64,000 bases of DNA from Argopecten irradians (lineage: Eukaryota; Mollusca; Bivalvia; Pectinida; Pectinidae), in contig NC_091139.1 in assembly GCF_041381155.1 (NCBI RefSeq), forward strand, positions 6,324,383 through 6,388,382, read 5' to 3'. The notes beneath the pieces are model-generated. The model had not been told where the DNA came from. It worked only from the letters and a program-made list of their open reading frames with translations, and made no database searches. This document shows positions 23,126-35,776 of the stretch, one piece after another. The translations under genes and the position numbers were made by a program. Each line of letters starts with the position of its first letter. Positions within the stretch are counted from its first letter, which is position 1.

Positions 23126-26100
23126 TTAGGCCGAGGCTAAAATCCCGTTTGTTGGGCTGGTACCATTGGTCAGGGGCATGCATGACTGGAAGTGTGGGGC
23201 AATCAGATCTGCTATCTTCTCTCTATCACTCTGTCAAAATACAAAATAATTAACATATTAAAATGTTATCTATCTCTGGAGCAATCAATTAAAAATCAGA
23301 CATCAATAGATCAAAATGTAATTAATCTCTTGAGATCTCAAATAAAATACAAAGTCATCAAAATCTATCAAAATGTAATTAATCTCTTGAGAACTCAATT
23401 AAAACCACAAAACCATAAACTTGTAATTATTTATTTAAATCAGATTAAATTCTCAGTCTATTGGCTGATGGAAGAAAATTCCTAACACAAGTACAGATAA
23501 GAATTCAAAAAGACTTGCTTGTTTGAATCTAATCCATAAATTAATGTGCTTTGAAAGATGTGTTCTCATAAAAGCAAACAAATATATATAAGTAAAGCTT
23601 GACACATTTAGCTTAAGATGTGCTTATTTGGTAGCCAAGTGCATCCTGCAGCAAGCAAATTTTACAAATGATCTGAACTATACGAGTATGCATTTTCATT
23701 ACTGATCTAATGCCTTAGACCTATCAGATGAAACGGTTAAACTTACCTCATTTATAAAACCATATTGCACAAGTTCTTGGGCCAAAATCTGTGAGTTGTC
23801 CTCAGACGTAACTTCAGCTTGTAATTTGCGATTTATTTTATCGTCCATTTTTAATATAAGTGTCAACATGAAATTTGAACTATCATCCACTTTTTTCATT
23901 TCACATTTCATATTCATCACAAGTCTCTGTTCGATATCCATTCGTTCCGTGTCCTCCAATTTCTCTGATTCTGTCACCTCTGGAGTCTTGGCGCGTGGTC
24001 GGGAAGGTCGAGGACGTTTCAAGGTGAAGGCAGTCAATGGGTATATACCGTTCCTGAAATAAAATTGGAACAATTTGCTAGCTTTTTTTAAGGTGCTGTC
24101 CTGTGAAAAATATCGGTCATTTAACATCGGATGATCTTCCCACTAGTAGCAGGCAGCACATTTGTGTTGGCTGAATAAAATTTTTTTCATGGAAACAATT
24201 TCCATTTCAAAACAAAAGAAGTTACTTGGATTTGGAAAAGAAAGTTGGTTAACATTATTGGGTAAGGAATAACTATATGTACAAATGTATTGTATTTCGA
24301 ATTTGTCCCTTTTGTTATTACTGTGCAGTCCTCAGAGTCTTTAATAACTGATCTTAAAGACGTTAACTACAACATGGTACATATTCGCCGTAATTAGCAC
24401 CCCTCCCCTTTTCTGGATAAGGAGTTTTAGTTGTATAAACACCCCCATCCCATGAATTTAACAATGTTTTACAACACACCATGCCTCAAACATCAGCATT
24501 GTGTCCATATTACATAACTCACTAGTCATTTACATGTAAATAATGACATACCGTAATAATGCGTCTCATAGGTTAAAAGGCATGTTTACTGTTACAGATT
24601 AATGTACCTTGAGTACAGAAAGAGTTAAAATATTGCTTATTTTTTTCCATCTACCACTTACATCTTAGTTCACAAATAAGGGTCCCCTATGTTACAAGTT
24701 GGGTGCTAATTACAGGGAATACGATAAGTATTAGTTGTCTGTGATAGATATCCTTTCCAATGAAATTGGAAAATGTTTCGTTGACTTACCGTACATCTTC
24801 TAAAAATTTCTCCATCTCTAGGGGTGGACACTGGGACAACCTGTAGACAAGCAAAATGAGAGCTACACAACTACCATATCACACAAGGAAAGAGCAACAA
24901 CTTCCATCTCATATAGTATATAATGAGATTCTAATCTCATCAGTTCGAACGTGTATACATTGTAATTCAAAGATGTCTTATTGGTTGGGTCCTATTATTG
25001 TACATTTTTGTAACTGCTTGAATCCAGTTTTTATCACAAGTCTTTAGATACTACATAATAAGTGAATACATTATGAATATGTTTTCCCTGTAAAGGGTTC
25101 ACCAGAAACTTACTTATAATAGAGAGGCTCTCGCTCGTCACTGTGTTTGATCTCCGCTATCACCCGGTTTGGTTCCAGCTTCTTTATATTTGCTTCATCT
25201 GACAGATTTTCAGGAAGAATTGCTGCAAAGTAGAAAAACATTCATAGTCTACAATGCCACAATAAGTACACCTGTATTGATAATGATAAACTATGGAAAG
25301 GGCAAGGGTCCAACTATACAAGGGGTCAGAGGACACAACACAAATATACCACAGTCTCTCAAAACACGCACCTTGCGCTTCACATACCCAAGCCATAATA
25401 TAACCATATACATGGGAGGCAGTCCTTACATGACCCTGGCTGTTAATAGGACTTTAATGTAATCAAACAAACAAACAAGACAGTGATACAATGTAGGTAC
25501 TAACTGAATGATATACTGACGTCATCCTCAATTCTCTAGGGGTTACTATCACTGTTGTTAGATCCACCCCTGTACTCTGTCATAACAAACCTGAAGGCAT
25601 TAGGAGTAAAGTCTAACCAAGCAGTGGCAATCATAGGCCTGTACAGAGACCTCTTTTGAAGATTTCAGAAAGCAAACTTAACTTCAACTCTATTTAAGAT
25701 TTCAGAAAGCAAACTTAACTTCAACTCTATTTAAGATTTCAGAGAGCAAACTTAACTTCAACTCTTTTGAAGATTTCAGAGAGCAAACTTAATTTCAACT
25801 CTTTTGAAGATTTCAGAAAGCAAACTTTGCTGGCTGCAGATAACTTTATTCCCCGTGTAATATTGTTAACATTGTATAGATTGTTGAAATACTCTTATAT
25901 AAAAACACTGCGGAATCATTAAATCCTAATATATATATGCTTAACTGCATTACTTACAGAGACTGTTTACAAATGTATGTGCTGCTAGCAGCTGGAGTGA
26001 GTGAACCTCAAACAGAACAGCATGGAATAGTAGTTCTCGAGCTGATGGTCGCAAACCTCCGTCTCTCTGTATACACTTGGAAATGAAATCCTGGGAAGTA

Positions 26101-29100
26101 AAATTAATATTTTTTTTATTATGTCAATGAATATTGAGAAGCAATATTTGCATATTATGACAAAATGGTGATGACAACGAAGGAAAATTTAAGTTGAGTA
26201 AAAGAAACTACTGTATTGACATAATATGAGGTGCGTGCGGGATAAAACAAATTGTTATATGTGTATACAAATTACTCATTTGTTGAAAAGACTAAGGTAA
26301 GTGGCAATTCACGGTGGTAATGTATTGTAATCTGATTAGGAGATGAATTGGTTCGAAACCAAACCTTTTCATGCAGTAGTGTGCACTGGCCCTACAACAG
26401 ACATTTATCTGTCTATAATGTCTAAGTCTGGTGTCAGGGACGCGCTCTGGCCTTACACAAGACATTTATCTGCCATAATGTCTAAGTCTGGTGTCAGGGC
26501 CAGAGTACCTCTGGCTAGCCCTCCCACTCCTCCTCCCTGCCACAACCCCAACATGGGTAAACACCCTAATACTTACCCTTTGTAGACTGTTATCTAAGGA
26601 TTCTAAGGTACTCTTAACACTCTCCTCACTGATGTGATTACCACCGCCATCACCTCCATTTCCTTGGATTCCAAGAGCAGCGATCTACAAAGCATTTTAG
26701 AATTAGGTGATAAGGGGAGATAATTTTCAAAGGAAGTTCTATTATCTTTCCAAATATTGCTATTTTCAGGAACATGTTTTTGTTAGATTTTATCCTAAAA
26801 CTGTATTTTTTACTGTTTACCAGAAAATCATATTTTAAATAGGTTTGTCTTAATTACATAGATAATTCCATAATAATTTCTTGGAGAGGGCTTATAATAT
26901 TATAGGCTTAGTCTGTTGCCCAATCCTATTGATTATTATCGACAAAATTGGTTGAAATGAAATAGATAATTCCAGATGATTACTGCAAACGTGGACATTT
27001 TCATGAGTGCTTAATTCTGCGACTTGCAAGCATAAAACTTTCAGGGTTTTATTTTCGCAATAGATGCACTTTTTCACTTTTAACAAATAAGTTTATACAT
27101 GTACAGAATCTTACACAGGGAGTAAATTTTCCCGATAAAGTGATCTTCCATATAAATTAGCTAAAATTTCTCCCTCGTGTAAATGTCAACGTTTAGAGTG
27201 CATATCCAATGAACTCACCTCCAGAGCACACATTCCAAAGGAATATATATCTATAGCAGTTCCAAAGTTTTCTGAAACAAAAACAGCTGGCAAATTACTA
27301 TCAAACCTAAATCAAAATATTCTTAGCATTGAATAGATAGAAAAAATATTTCCTTTTAAATTACTCAATATTTTTTGAAAGACATACCAAAGAAAAATTT
27401 CATATAAGACAATACATTTTGTTTTTTCTTTTAATCATTCTAACATCAGTATAAATGGTGTTAATATACCCAGTATAATTTCTTATGAAATAAAAAAATA
27501 AAATTTCCTGTCAAAATCGCTCTGCATGCAAAAAAGTTAATTTATATTATAGGAATCCTAACATGTCCTCCCGGCTGGCTATGTCCGTGTTAACATTTCC
27601 ACGCAGCCTCGCTTTCAAAGATTTATTTTTAGAAATGTGCTAAATTTACAAAGGGTTTTTCCATCATTTCAAAAGTCAAAACTGGACATCGTTGGCAGAA
27701 CTGGACCATTGTTTTGATATGCAAAGACTTTTAAAAGACCCATGAATGCATTTAGACTGGTTATCTTAAACCGACTACTCACTTTAACTGTTTTATACTA
27801 CATAATATGACAATGGCAATGACTGCAGTCCTAGGCCCTACCTCCGTATTCTGGAGCCACACAATGCATGTTACGGATATCTTTTCTGTAGGTCTTCACG
27901 TGGTGCATAGCATCTGGAGCCACTGAAACATTCAAACATTAGCAATGAGAATGATGATCTCATCTTCATAAGAACATGTGCCCGCGATTGACTGCATTAA
28001 GTCACAAACAATCAGTTACAACCCCTTCAGCAAAGTCTTAACATAGTATATATGGACATAGAGTATTTAGTGGTATCTTTGTCAGAACTAGTAAGACACT
28101 TGAATCACATGCACTACAGCATACAATGCAAATGGTGACAGACACCAATTTTAGAAGTCATTTTTCTTTCATAAGACAATTACAATCTTTCTTCTTATTT
28201 TTAATGTTACAACTGTATATTTGTTGAATGTTGAGATTTTTTTAATTACCTGATCCAATTTTGATCAGCCCATTGTGCTGTATGAAAATGGTATCGCACG
28301 TCAAGTTACCATGGATAACTGGTGGTGTACAGGAATGTAGGTAACTGTAAACAATAACAAATATATAGTCAAGTACCCAGAAATGTAGGTAACTATAAAC
28401 AAAACAAATATATAGTCAAGTACCCAGAAATGTAGGTAACTGTAAACAATAACAAATATATAGTCAAGTACACAGAAATGTAGGTAAACTGTAAACAAAA
28501 ACAAATATATAGTCAAGTACACAGAAATGTAGGTAACTGTAAACAATAACAAATATATAGTCAAGTACACAGAAATGTAGGTAACTTGTAAACAATAACA
28601 AATATATAGTCATGTACACAGAAATGTAGGTAACTGTAAACAATAACAAATACTAGTCAAGTACCATGAAGGTAACTGTAAACAATAACAAATACATAGT
28701 CAAGTACACAGAAATGTAGGTAACTGTAAAACAATAACAAATATAGTAGTCAAGTACACAGAAATGTAGGTAACTGTAAACAATAACAAATACGTAGTCA
28801 AGTACACAGGAAATGTAGGTAACTGTAAACAATAACAAATACATAGTCAAAGTACCCAGAAATGTAGGTAACTGTAAACAATAACAAATATGATAGTCAA
28901 GTACACAGAAATGTAGGTAACTGTAAACAATAACAAATATGTAGTCAAGTACACAGAAATGTAGGTAACTGTAAACAATAACAAATATATGTAGTCAAGT
29001 ACACAGGAAATGTAGGTAACTGTTAAACAATAACAAATACGTAGTCAAAGTACACACAAAGAAATGTAGGTAACAACTGTATGTAGGTAACTGTCAAGTA

Positions 29101-32100
29101 CAGTCAAGAATACACCAGAAATGAAAAATGTAGGTAGGTTCTGTAAACAATAACTGTAAACAATGTTATTCAATAACAAAATATATAGTCAAGTACACAG
29201 AAAGTGTAGGTAAACTGTACGTAGTAACAGATTATGTAGGTAACTGTAAACAAGTAACAGAATATTGTAGACAAGTACACAGAAAATGCAGGTAACTGTA
29301 AACAATAAAAAATAACAGAAATGTAAGGGTAACAATAAGATTAACAGCAGAAAGAATGTGTAAATTACCTTATCCTCAGAAGTGTTAATTAAATAAATCA
29401 GAATTAACAGATTTTTCAATATTTTACCTTAAAGCAGAAAGGATCTGTGTACACCATCTCTTCCAAGCCTGAAATGGTACAGTCAAAAAATCTGTTACAT
29501 GAAACCTCCACAATTATGAATGAACTACATACTAACAACTGTATATCATATCATATAATATAATATGAAAATCGTCTCTTCACCTTCTTAATAAATTCAG
29601 TGAAAATAATTAAAGTTTCCTTTTCATAACCATCTCAGCTTGTTTTATCAAATACATTTTATGTTATAATTATGAAATGTGTCAAGACATTTAGAATGAA
29701 GTAATTCAGGGTATGAAATATTTACCAAGAACTTCAACAAGAAGTTTTGATAACTTACTTTTAACTGGAATGTTTTGTTGTTCTTCTTTGTTTTCTTCAG
29801 GAACTGCTTTAAAGAGCCTGATGACATGTACTCTGTTATAAATATCACCTGTAACAACAATGTCAATAATATAGTGTTATTCAGTATATAAATAGAGGAT
29901 CTTACATGTGTTATGAAATTTATCAAACAAGTTTCATTTCAACAAATTTTATTGCAAATAATATGCAAATGGATTTGGCAACTGGAAAAGTCTATATTAG
30001 CCATCTCCAGAAAATCTCAAACAAGTTCAATAATTTAACATGCAAAAAGTCATTTGGCGAGTGCCATATCAATTTTTTTAAACAAGTTTGATAAATTTCA
30101 TATCACATAGTCAGGAGTGTAAGATTCTATTAATCACATCACTTTTATTCATAGAAATGTAACTAAAACTTTAAAATTTTGTCTCTATATAAAACAGTAC
30201 AAATACTGCTCTGATGTGACGTTTCCGTCTACTGAGACAATCATGCGACGTTATATATCTAGATAATGATGTCAAAACTACAAGTGATGTCATAATAGTG
30301 TTAACATATCTTACGATATTTATGACATGGTCATATGACATGGCTGGATAGGCCAGTTATGTAATACATTTTTCAGTACTCTAAAAAGATCAGCCTTATG
30401 CTATTACATATACTTCTTTGGAGATTCAATTCTACAATCCTATAATCTGACTACAATGATTTATTAAATTTTTGTTAATTTTGAAAATGTTGACAACTTT
30501 CAATTTCACACTCAAGCCCCAAAGATGACACAAATCAGTATTTTGTCTGACGGTTGTAGCAGTTCAAAACATAATTTACAAATTCATGAAAGTTTCTATT
30601 TAAGTGAAAAGAATCCAATTGAAACATTTTCTGGTTAATAAACAAGTTGAACTCACTCTTGGCTTTCCATCTTTATTGTCCGTCCAGTACTTATGAAACT
30701 TGACAATGTTTGGATGGTCAAGTTGTATGAGATTATCAAATACTTGTCCAATCTTTTCCTGTAACATAAAAGAAAATACATTGTAATACCATTAAATAAT
30801 GCATTAATATAATCATCTAGTTTATGTTGTCTCCGTATCCTTTTTAAGCACAGCACTTTTTTATAAGTCCATGCCAATTATTCAAAGGTACCCCTTTTTT
30901 ATCTGAAAAGCATCCCATTTATGGACCAACCAGTGCAAATCTCATGACATGAATTTGTTAACCTTCTTCAATCAATTATTCAGTACATCTGATCTCATTC
31001 CCACTGCATCTTTCAGTTCCATGTTTATAGACAAGTGGAGATCTAGATGATCTCACTGATCATGAGCCATTAACTTCTAGCTTTTAATGTGTCAAATAAC
31101 AAGACTCAGAAAACTTAAAAGTTATATTCAGACTCCATTATTTAAGGGGCCTGTACATGTACTTTCTAAAGGAGGAAAATGCATTTTTCTATCTTGAAAG
31201 ATTTCGGATTCTTTCCTTTATCCGTATTTGAAAATATATATGCACATAAAATTGCCAAAATATAGTGATATTTGGCACAAATATATCTCCAAAACTTCAC
31301 TGGACACTCATTTAATAAATTCAAACAACGAAAATGAAAGCTACCTCCTGTGCTTTGAGATTCCTGTTTTCAGAGAACTGGACTTCATTCCATACCACCT
31401 CCACGCCTTCTTCTGTATCCATGGCCAGGAATGCATTGTCAATGCTGGGCACATCACGCTGCTCAACCTAAAAGTATCAAATGACAAGAAAAACTTAATC
31501 CAAATGGCTCTTTACAATGTTCTAACCAGGGTAAAAATATCATATTTATTAAATCTTTCAAATTTATTGGTTTTAAAAGAATAAAGTAACCTTTATGCGA
31601 AGTTTCTTTGAATTAGGACCAGCAAGATTAAAGATGCTCCACCGCTGACAAATGGTATTTTTTCACTATAAAAACAGGAGCAGACGATTTAGTATTTTTC
31701 TTCAGTTACAAAAGTTACTTACTTTAACCATTACCATTATTGAAAAGTTTGAGCTTTAATTTTACTTCAAGTTCAAAATATGAAAAATAATTAATTGCAT
31801 CCCGAAAAAATTCCGTTATCTTTATGGAATGAAGTACTGATTGCGCATGCACCAAAGGCGAAATAAATTATTTCATTTTTGTGTTAATTAGGCATATATA
31901 TACACGATTAAACACCAATTAATGTTCAAATGATTAATATAATTTATGCTCTGTCGGCGGTGGAGCATCTTTAACAGTTCAAATAATTACAGCATTTGAT
32001 TTAATTAGTGCCCCTCATCCTTTCCGGAGACCCCCTCTAATGGAGAAGGAATTGAAGATATGAAATGACCCCATCTAATGGATTAAATGATGTGTTAAAA

Positions 32101-35100
32101 CTGTATAATGTTTATAACATTGGCATTGTTTTGCATATTATGAAATTCATGTTATTATATTTGCATTTACTCTTTCATACTGTGTAGTAATGTATGTATT
32201 GTAATTAATCTTGCCCCGGAAATTTTGGAGAAAATGTCCATGGTGTTGTGTGCTTATTTATTGAATTCGAACATGCTAAGGTAAGTGCAATCATTCAAAC
32301 TGACTTAGAAATAATCTTATGAATTATTTAAAGCCTGCAACAAGATTTTATTTTGACATTGCAATCTTGAGTGAAAGTGCAACAAACCATCATTATGTTG
32401 CTGATGAAGGTCAGCATCCAGAAAATTTATTTTGAATTTAAAATACTTTTCATATATCACTGTATTGAAAATTTGAATTTTGTAACGTACATTTGTCTCA
32501 GCCAAATGAGCAAACGATCGAGATTAAACGTCAACATATCGACATGCATTTGCTTATAGCTACACATGCACATGTGTAAGAAAATGGCGTCAGGTTGAAG
32601 CCATGCTTTCATATTTTCACACTGGGTCGTGTTTGGGAATTCGGTCAGTATTGATATTGATGCGACGATAGTTTGATAATATTTCATAAATTAATACAAG
32701 AATTAACTGCATTAAAACATTGTAGCAAGTATTTTTGTATCCAGAACAAAATACGAAACTTTGCAGTTAATCATTTTAAAATGACTGTGTAAACAAAACA
32801 AATGGCAGCCGAAAAGTAAAACATGGTTTCTCCAACTGATCATGAACTACAGGTATGTTACGTTCACAATTAAACATATTTGAAATGGCAAATGCCTTAA
32901 GTAGATGTTTTAGGTAATGATTGTATTGAATTAGAATCCAAGACTGCAGAACGTGTTCACCATGCCGGTTTGAAGTGAAAACAGTGTCTACATGGAAACA
33001 TATATCAGTGTATTTGGTCAAAAATAAAATTCAATTAAATATAAGCACTGTCCACAATTCTTAATTCTTAAATAATTAAAATAAATAACCTGTGAATTAA
33101 CTTGAACTAAATGACAGAAATAAACAACAAAAACAGTTGTTTACTACGTGATTTTTCTTTGCCAATAAAACAAATAAAAAACATTCCCGGAACACAATCA
33201 TTTCGGTGACATTTTTAATTACCCCATTCTTCAAATCCCCCATCCAATGGAAAAATAGGTGGGGGTCTTATTTTCAGACATCCCCCTAAGTCTGGAAATT
33301 TGTCAAAATAGGTGGGGGTCTTATTTGCGGTGAAATACGGTAATAGGAAATTTATTGTGAAGAAAGAACGTCAATATCGAGTGTTGACTGTATAGTCGAC
33401 AACAGGGAAAGGATGAGGTAAAATCCTGTCGTAGAGTCGATAACAGGGAAAGGAGGGGTTAAAATCCTGTTGACTGTCAACTATAGAAGTCGTCTATATA
33501 ATCCACAACAGTACAGAAAGAGTTAACATTTGAATCACAATGCAGTAATTTCTCAAAGGAAAGAAGGCATAGCATATGTAGGTTTACCGTGACGGATTAT
33601 ATTTTTTTTAATGTGCCATTATTAGTATGGAAAGATTGAAAACATAGTATTTTTTCATCTTTAAGTTACGTTTTGGTTTCCTATACAGAGGACTCCACAT
33701 AATCGAATAACGGTTATTTGAATATTTCGGTTATTTGCATAAAATTCTGCGGTCCCGATTTTTTCCTTCTTTATCTTTGTTTTTCAACTCCGTGTATTTG
33801 CATAGACTTTTACATGACCTCCGGTTATTTGAATCAAATATTTGGGAAATTCTAAAAATAAAATCGAATAATTTTCAATTTTGCAATTTATTTTTAGCGA
33901 AATTCGACGATATTAGTTTCAAGATACTTCGCTTTTACTTGAAATCATCATGGTGACAGATTAACGTTATCGTATGGCTCGTTATTTTATGCATGAATCT
34001 GCAAAGGTATTCGACGCTGTTACGATTTACATCAGCAGCGGTTGATCATAACTTTAGTATAATCACTGACTCAAACATCTAATTAAAGCATTTGCACTTT
34101 CAAATATGTTTATTTATTAACGTAAAGTACCTTAGTTTGCGATCGGTTGGAGAAACTATGCTTCCTTACAACAATCGCCATTCATGAGTAGTCTCGTTCA
34201 ACCAGAGTCTTGTTGACTACGACAGACATGTGCGAATCAAGCGTCTCGTTGAACGAGACATAAAAGCATGCAAAGTCGGCATGCAATGACTACCGCAAGT
34301 TTCGTACAGTATGTAGGATACAAAAGATACTTGCTACGTTGTTTCATTGCTACTTGAATATGCATTAATTTCTGAAATGTTATCAAGCTATTCGCCGTAT
34401 AGATCAACAATACAGAGAGAATTCTCAAAACACATTTAGGTCCAGTGAACGCATGGCTTCATCACCTGCCGCCATTTTCGAATTCATACACATGTGTAAA
34501 AACAACACTACTAGTTGATCGGCACTTTGAAGTTTAATCACGATCGTAAGTTCATTTTGCCAGGCAAATGTACGTAAATTTGTTTATTAGACCTATTTAG
34601 GTTCAGAATTGTAGACACAAATTCAATCCTGTTTAGTTATTGCATTTGATATCGATCGTTTAGCTGTTTCTCAAATATTCACGTGTCGATCTAACGTAAA
34701 CAAGAATCTAATATTGGAATATTTTTTTGTTATTAAACAATTAAAATCGATTTACAACTTCGAAAATAATAACTTGTTGTTCGTTTTAAGTGTAAATAAT
34801 TTACGTATTTATCAAGTTAACGAAACGATATCTATTTGCCTGTTCACATACATATGTGCGAGGTCAAACGAAGGTGCAAAATGTCATCACCGCCTATTCG
34901 AATACTCCGGTTATTTGCATATTTTCTTCTGGAAAATGACTTATTCAAATAAACGGAATCCTCTGTATTTACCGGTAATATATTGTTACATTTTTTAAAT
35001 GCTCTTGGTGCTAAATACAGCAAATACAGTAAGTTAAAATTCAACATTCATCCATGCTGTATATTTCATATATGTTTGTTGGAACTAAATCTGCTTGAAT

Positions 35101-35776
35101 CTAAATGATACACTAGCTAGAGACAATGGTATTTCATGAAATTATATATATTTATTATTTCAGCATCCCTTCAGATTTTTTTCAAGTGCGCTGGGTGCTT
35201 ATTATGTCAAATACAGTATCTGTCTATATATTTTTAAATTAACTAGAAACTCTACAATTCATCAATGTTTTTGAAATTTTGACACTTAGGTAATTGGTTA
35301 TACAAACAAAGATCTGGTGGAGTGAGTAGAATAAGATCTTTAATTAACGGCTTGTGATCATGCATGGGTTGTACTGAAATGTACTGGGAAATATAAGAGC
35401 CAAATACACAATATTACTGTATCATTCATGCATCCCCATGTCATGATCATAATAACTGTGAAGCAATATTGTATCAAAATGCAACTATCAAGAAAGATTA
35501 GAAATAAGCATAAGGATTGAATACGTAAAAGAAGACAATTTGGATAGGCTAAAATGTAAAATTCATCAATAAAGCCCATATATCAACGAACTTCTTTTAC
35601 ATGCTCGAGTTATTTCCCTTACATCGTCGAGACCATTTCATACAAATAAACATGCAAACCTCTTCGCGTCGTTTTTGCCAACGACCACATGGACTTTCTT
35701 CTAAAACCTCGCTTTCATCCTCAGACTCATCAGCACTATCTGATTTAGCAGGGTTTTCTGGATCAACCTCTGCCAT
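23126..35776 (-). CDS. NRBP1: NRBP1-type pseudokinase, 14 coding exons, 504 residues
   Basis: Complete orthologue of nuclear receptor-binding protein, a pseudokinase adaptor (Madm in flies). Exons in gene order: 35776-35660, 31467-31345, 30758-30657, 29848-29759, 29468-29428, 28344-28250, 27922-27842, 27271-27219, 26684-26577, 26090-25958, 25222-25114, 24840-24790, 24053-23747, 23230-23126. Total 1515 nt; all phases agree and all junctions are GT-AG. The acidic N-terminus carries EESPCGRWQKRREE, nearly identical to vertebrate NRBP1. The kinase-like domain spans about residues 55-310. Catalytic residues are replaced as in the family: N66 in VVWNEV instead of the ATP lysine, HGN (169-171) instead of HRD, GSV (188-190) instead of DFG; APE is kept at 212-214. 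The C-terminal region (RNGIYPLTAF onwards) matches the conserved NRBP tail. Human NRBP1 has 535 residues. In mammals the protein binds TSC22D proteins and Elongin-type ligase parts. Divergent from PPM1G. Confidence 0.95.
24386..24723. mobile_element. MITE in NRBP intron 12, TAATTAGCACCCC ends
   Basis: Starts CGCCGTAATTAGCACCCCTC and ends GGGTGCTAATTACAG, imperfect inverted ends. Related ends occur near 32006, 35188, 46893 and 60527. No coding capacity. It lies between NRBP exons 13 and 12. Confidence 0.5.
25405..25482 (+). mobile_element. 3' tail of a tRNA-derived SINE
   Basis: TACATGACCCTGGCTGTTAA followed by TAGGACTTTAATGTAATC and an (AAAC)n tail matches the 3' part of the SINEs at 38972 and 49687. 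The tRNA-like head is missing. In NRBP intron 10. Confidence 0.6.
25523..25830. mobile_element. MITE fragment carrying a 37-bp tandem repeat
   Basis: The left end CATCCTCAATTCTCTAGGGG belongs to the 14078-14394 family. From about 25659 the interior is replaced by four to five copies of a 37-bp unit (AAGATTTCAGAAAGCAAACT plus TAACTTCAACTCTATTT), apparently an expansion of the family's own ACAGAGAGCAA segment. The right end is missing. In NRBP intron 10. Confidence 0.65.
26378..26515. mobile_element. foldback element beside NRBP exon 9 donor
   Basis: CACTGGCCCTACAACAGACA and TCTGGTGTCAGGGCCAGAG are inverted ends; the interior is a partial tandem of CAGACATTTATCTGYCATAA and GTCTAAGTCTGGTGTCAGGG. 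It ends about 60 bp from the NRBP exon 9 splice donor (26576) in intron 9. Half copy at 10349-10405. Confidence 0.55.
27452..27786. mobile_element. TTAA-type MITE, left end lost
   Basis: Matches the unit inside 11710-12287: GTATAATTTCTTATGAAATA, CCTCCCGGCTGGCTATGTCC, and the right end CGACTACTCACTTTAA. The left terminus is absent. In NRBP intron 7. Confidence 0.65.
28345..29335 (-). repeat. 48-bp minisatellite containing NRBP exon 6 acceptor sequence
   Basis: About 20 copies fill nearly all of NRBP intron 5 (28345-29427). Read on the gene strand, each unit runs TTGTTTACAG, TTACCTACATTTCTGTGTAC, then TTGACTATATATTTGTTA. The real exon 6 starts at 28344 directly after TTTACAG and reads TTACCTACATTCCTGT (the conserved YLHSC), so the unit includes the 3' splice site and the first codons of the exon. 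Most units are 48 bp (16 codons), some off by one base. The end far from exon 6 (29060-29335) is scrambled. Some indels may be assembly noise. Confidence 0.9.
31628..31974. mobile_element. TTAA-flanked MITE, GATGCTCCACCGC family
   Basis: 347 bp bounded by TTAA on both sides, with inverted ends AGATGCTCCACCGCTGACA and GTCGGCGGTGGAGCATCT. No transposase. In NRBP intron 1, about 160 bp from exon 2. A truncated relative lies at 15617-15879. Confidence 0.8.
31990..33343. mobile_element. possible longer non-autonomous element in NRBP intron 1
   Basis: Begins around TTAATTAGTGCCCCTCATCC and ends GGTGGGGGTCTTATTTGCGG, then TGAAATACGGTA. The ends resemble, inverted, those of the TAATTAGCACCCC family, but the match is loose. 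The interior has no recognisable protein; frames of 62-81 codons are not convincing. It may be two adjacent small elements. Confidence 0.35.
33686..34965. mobile_element. pogo-like non-autonomous DNA transposon, copy 1
   Basis: 1280 bp, bounded by TA on both sides, starting CAGAGGACTCCACATAATCG and ending CGGAATCCTCTG; the outer 11 bases are inverted (CAGAGGAYTCC). TA target and CAG...CTG termini fit the Tc1/mariner-pogo group; that assignment is inferred. No transposase frame (longest about 94 codons). Subterminal GGTTATTTGCAT words recur near both ends. A very similar copy lies at 41798-43039. This one sits in NRBP intron 1. Confidence 0.8.

Noticed and set aside
28301-29060. Hydrophobic repeat frames (YLHFCVLDYIFVIVY) on the minus strand as a membrane protein
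   Set aside because: These are the 48-bp intronic array. The true NRBP exon 6 is in another frame and joins its neighbours in phase.
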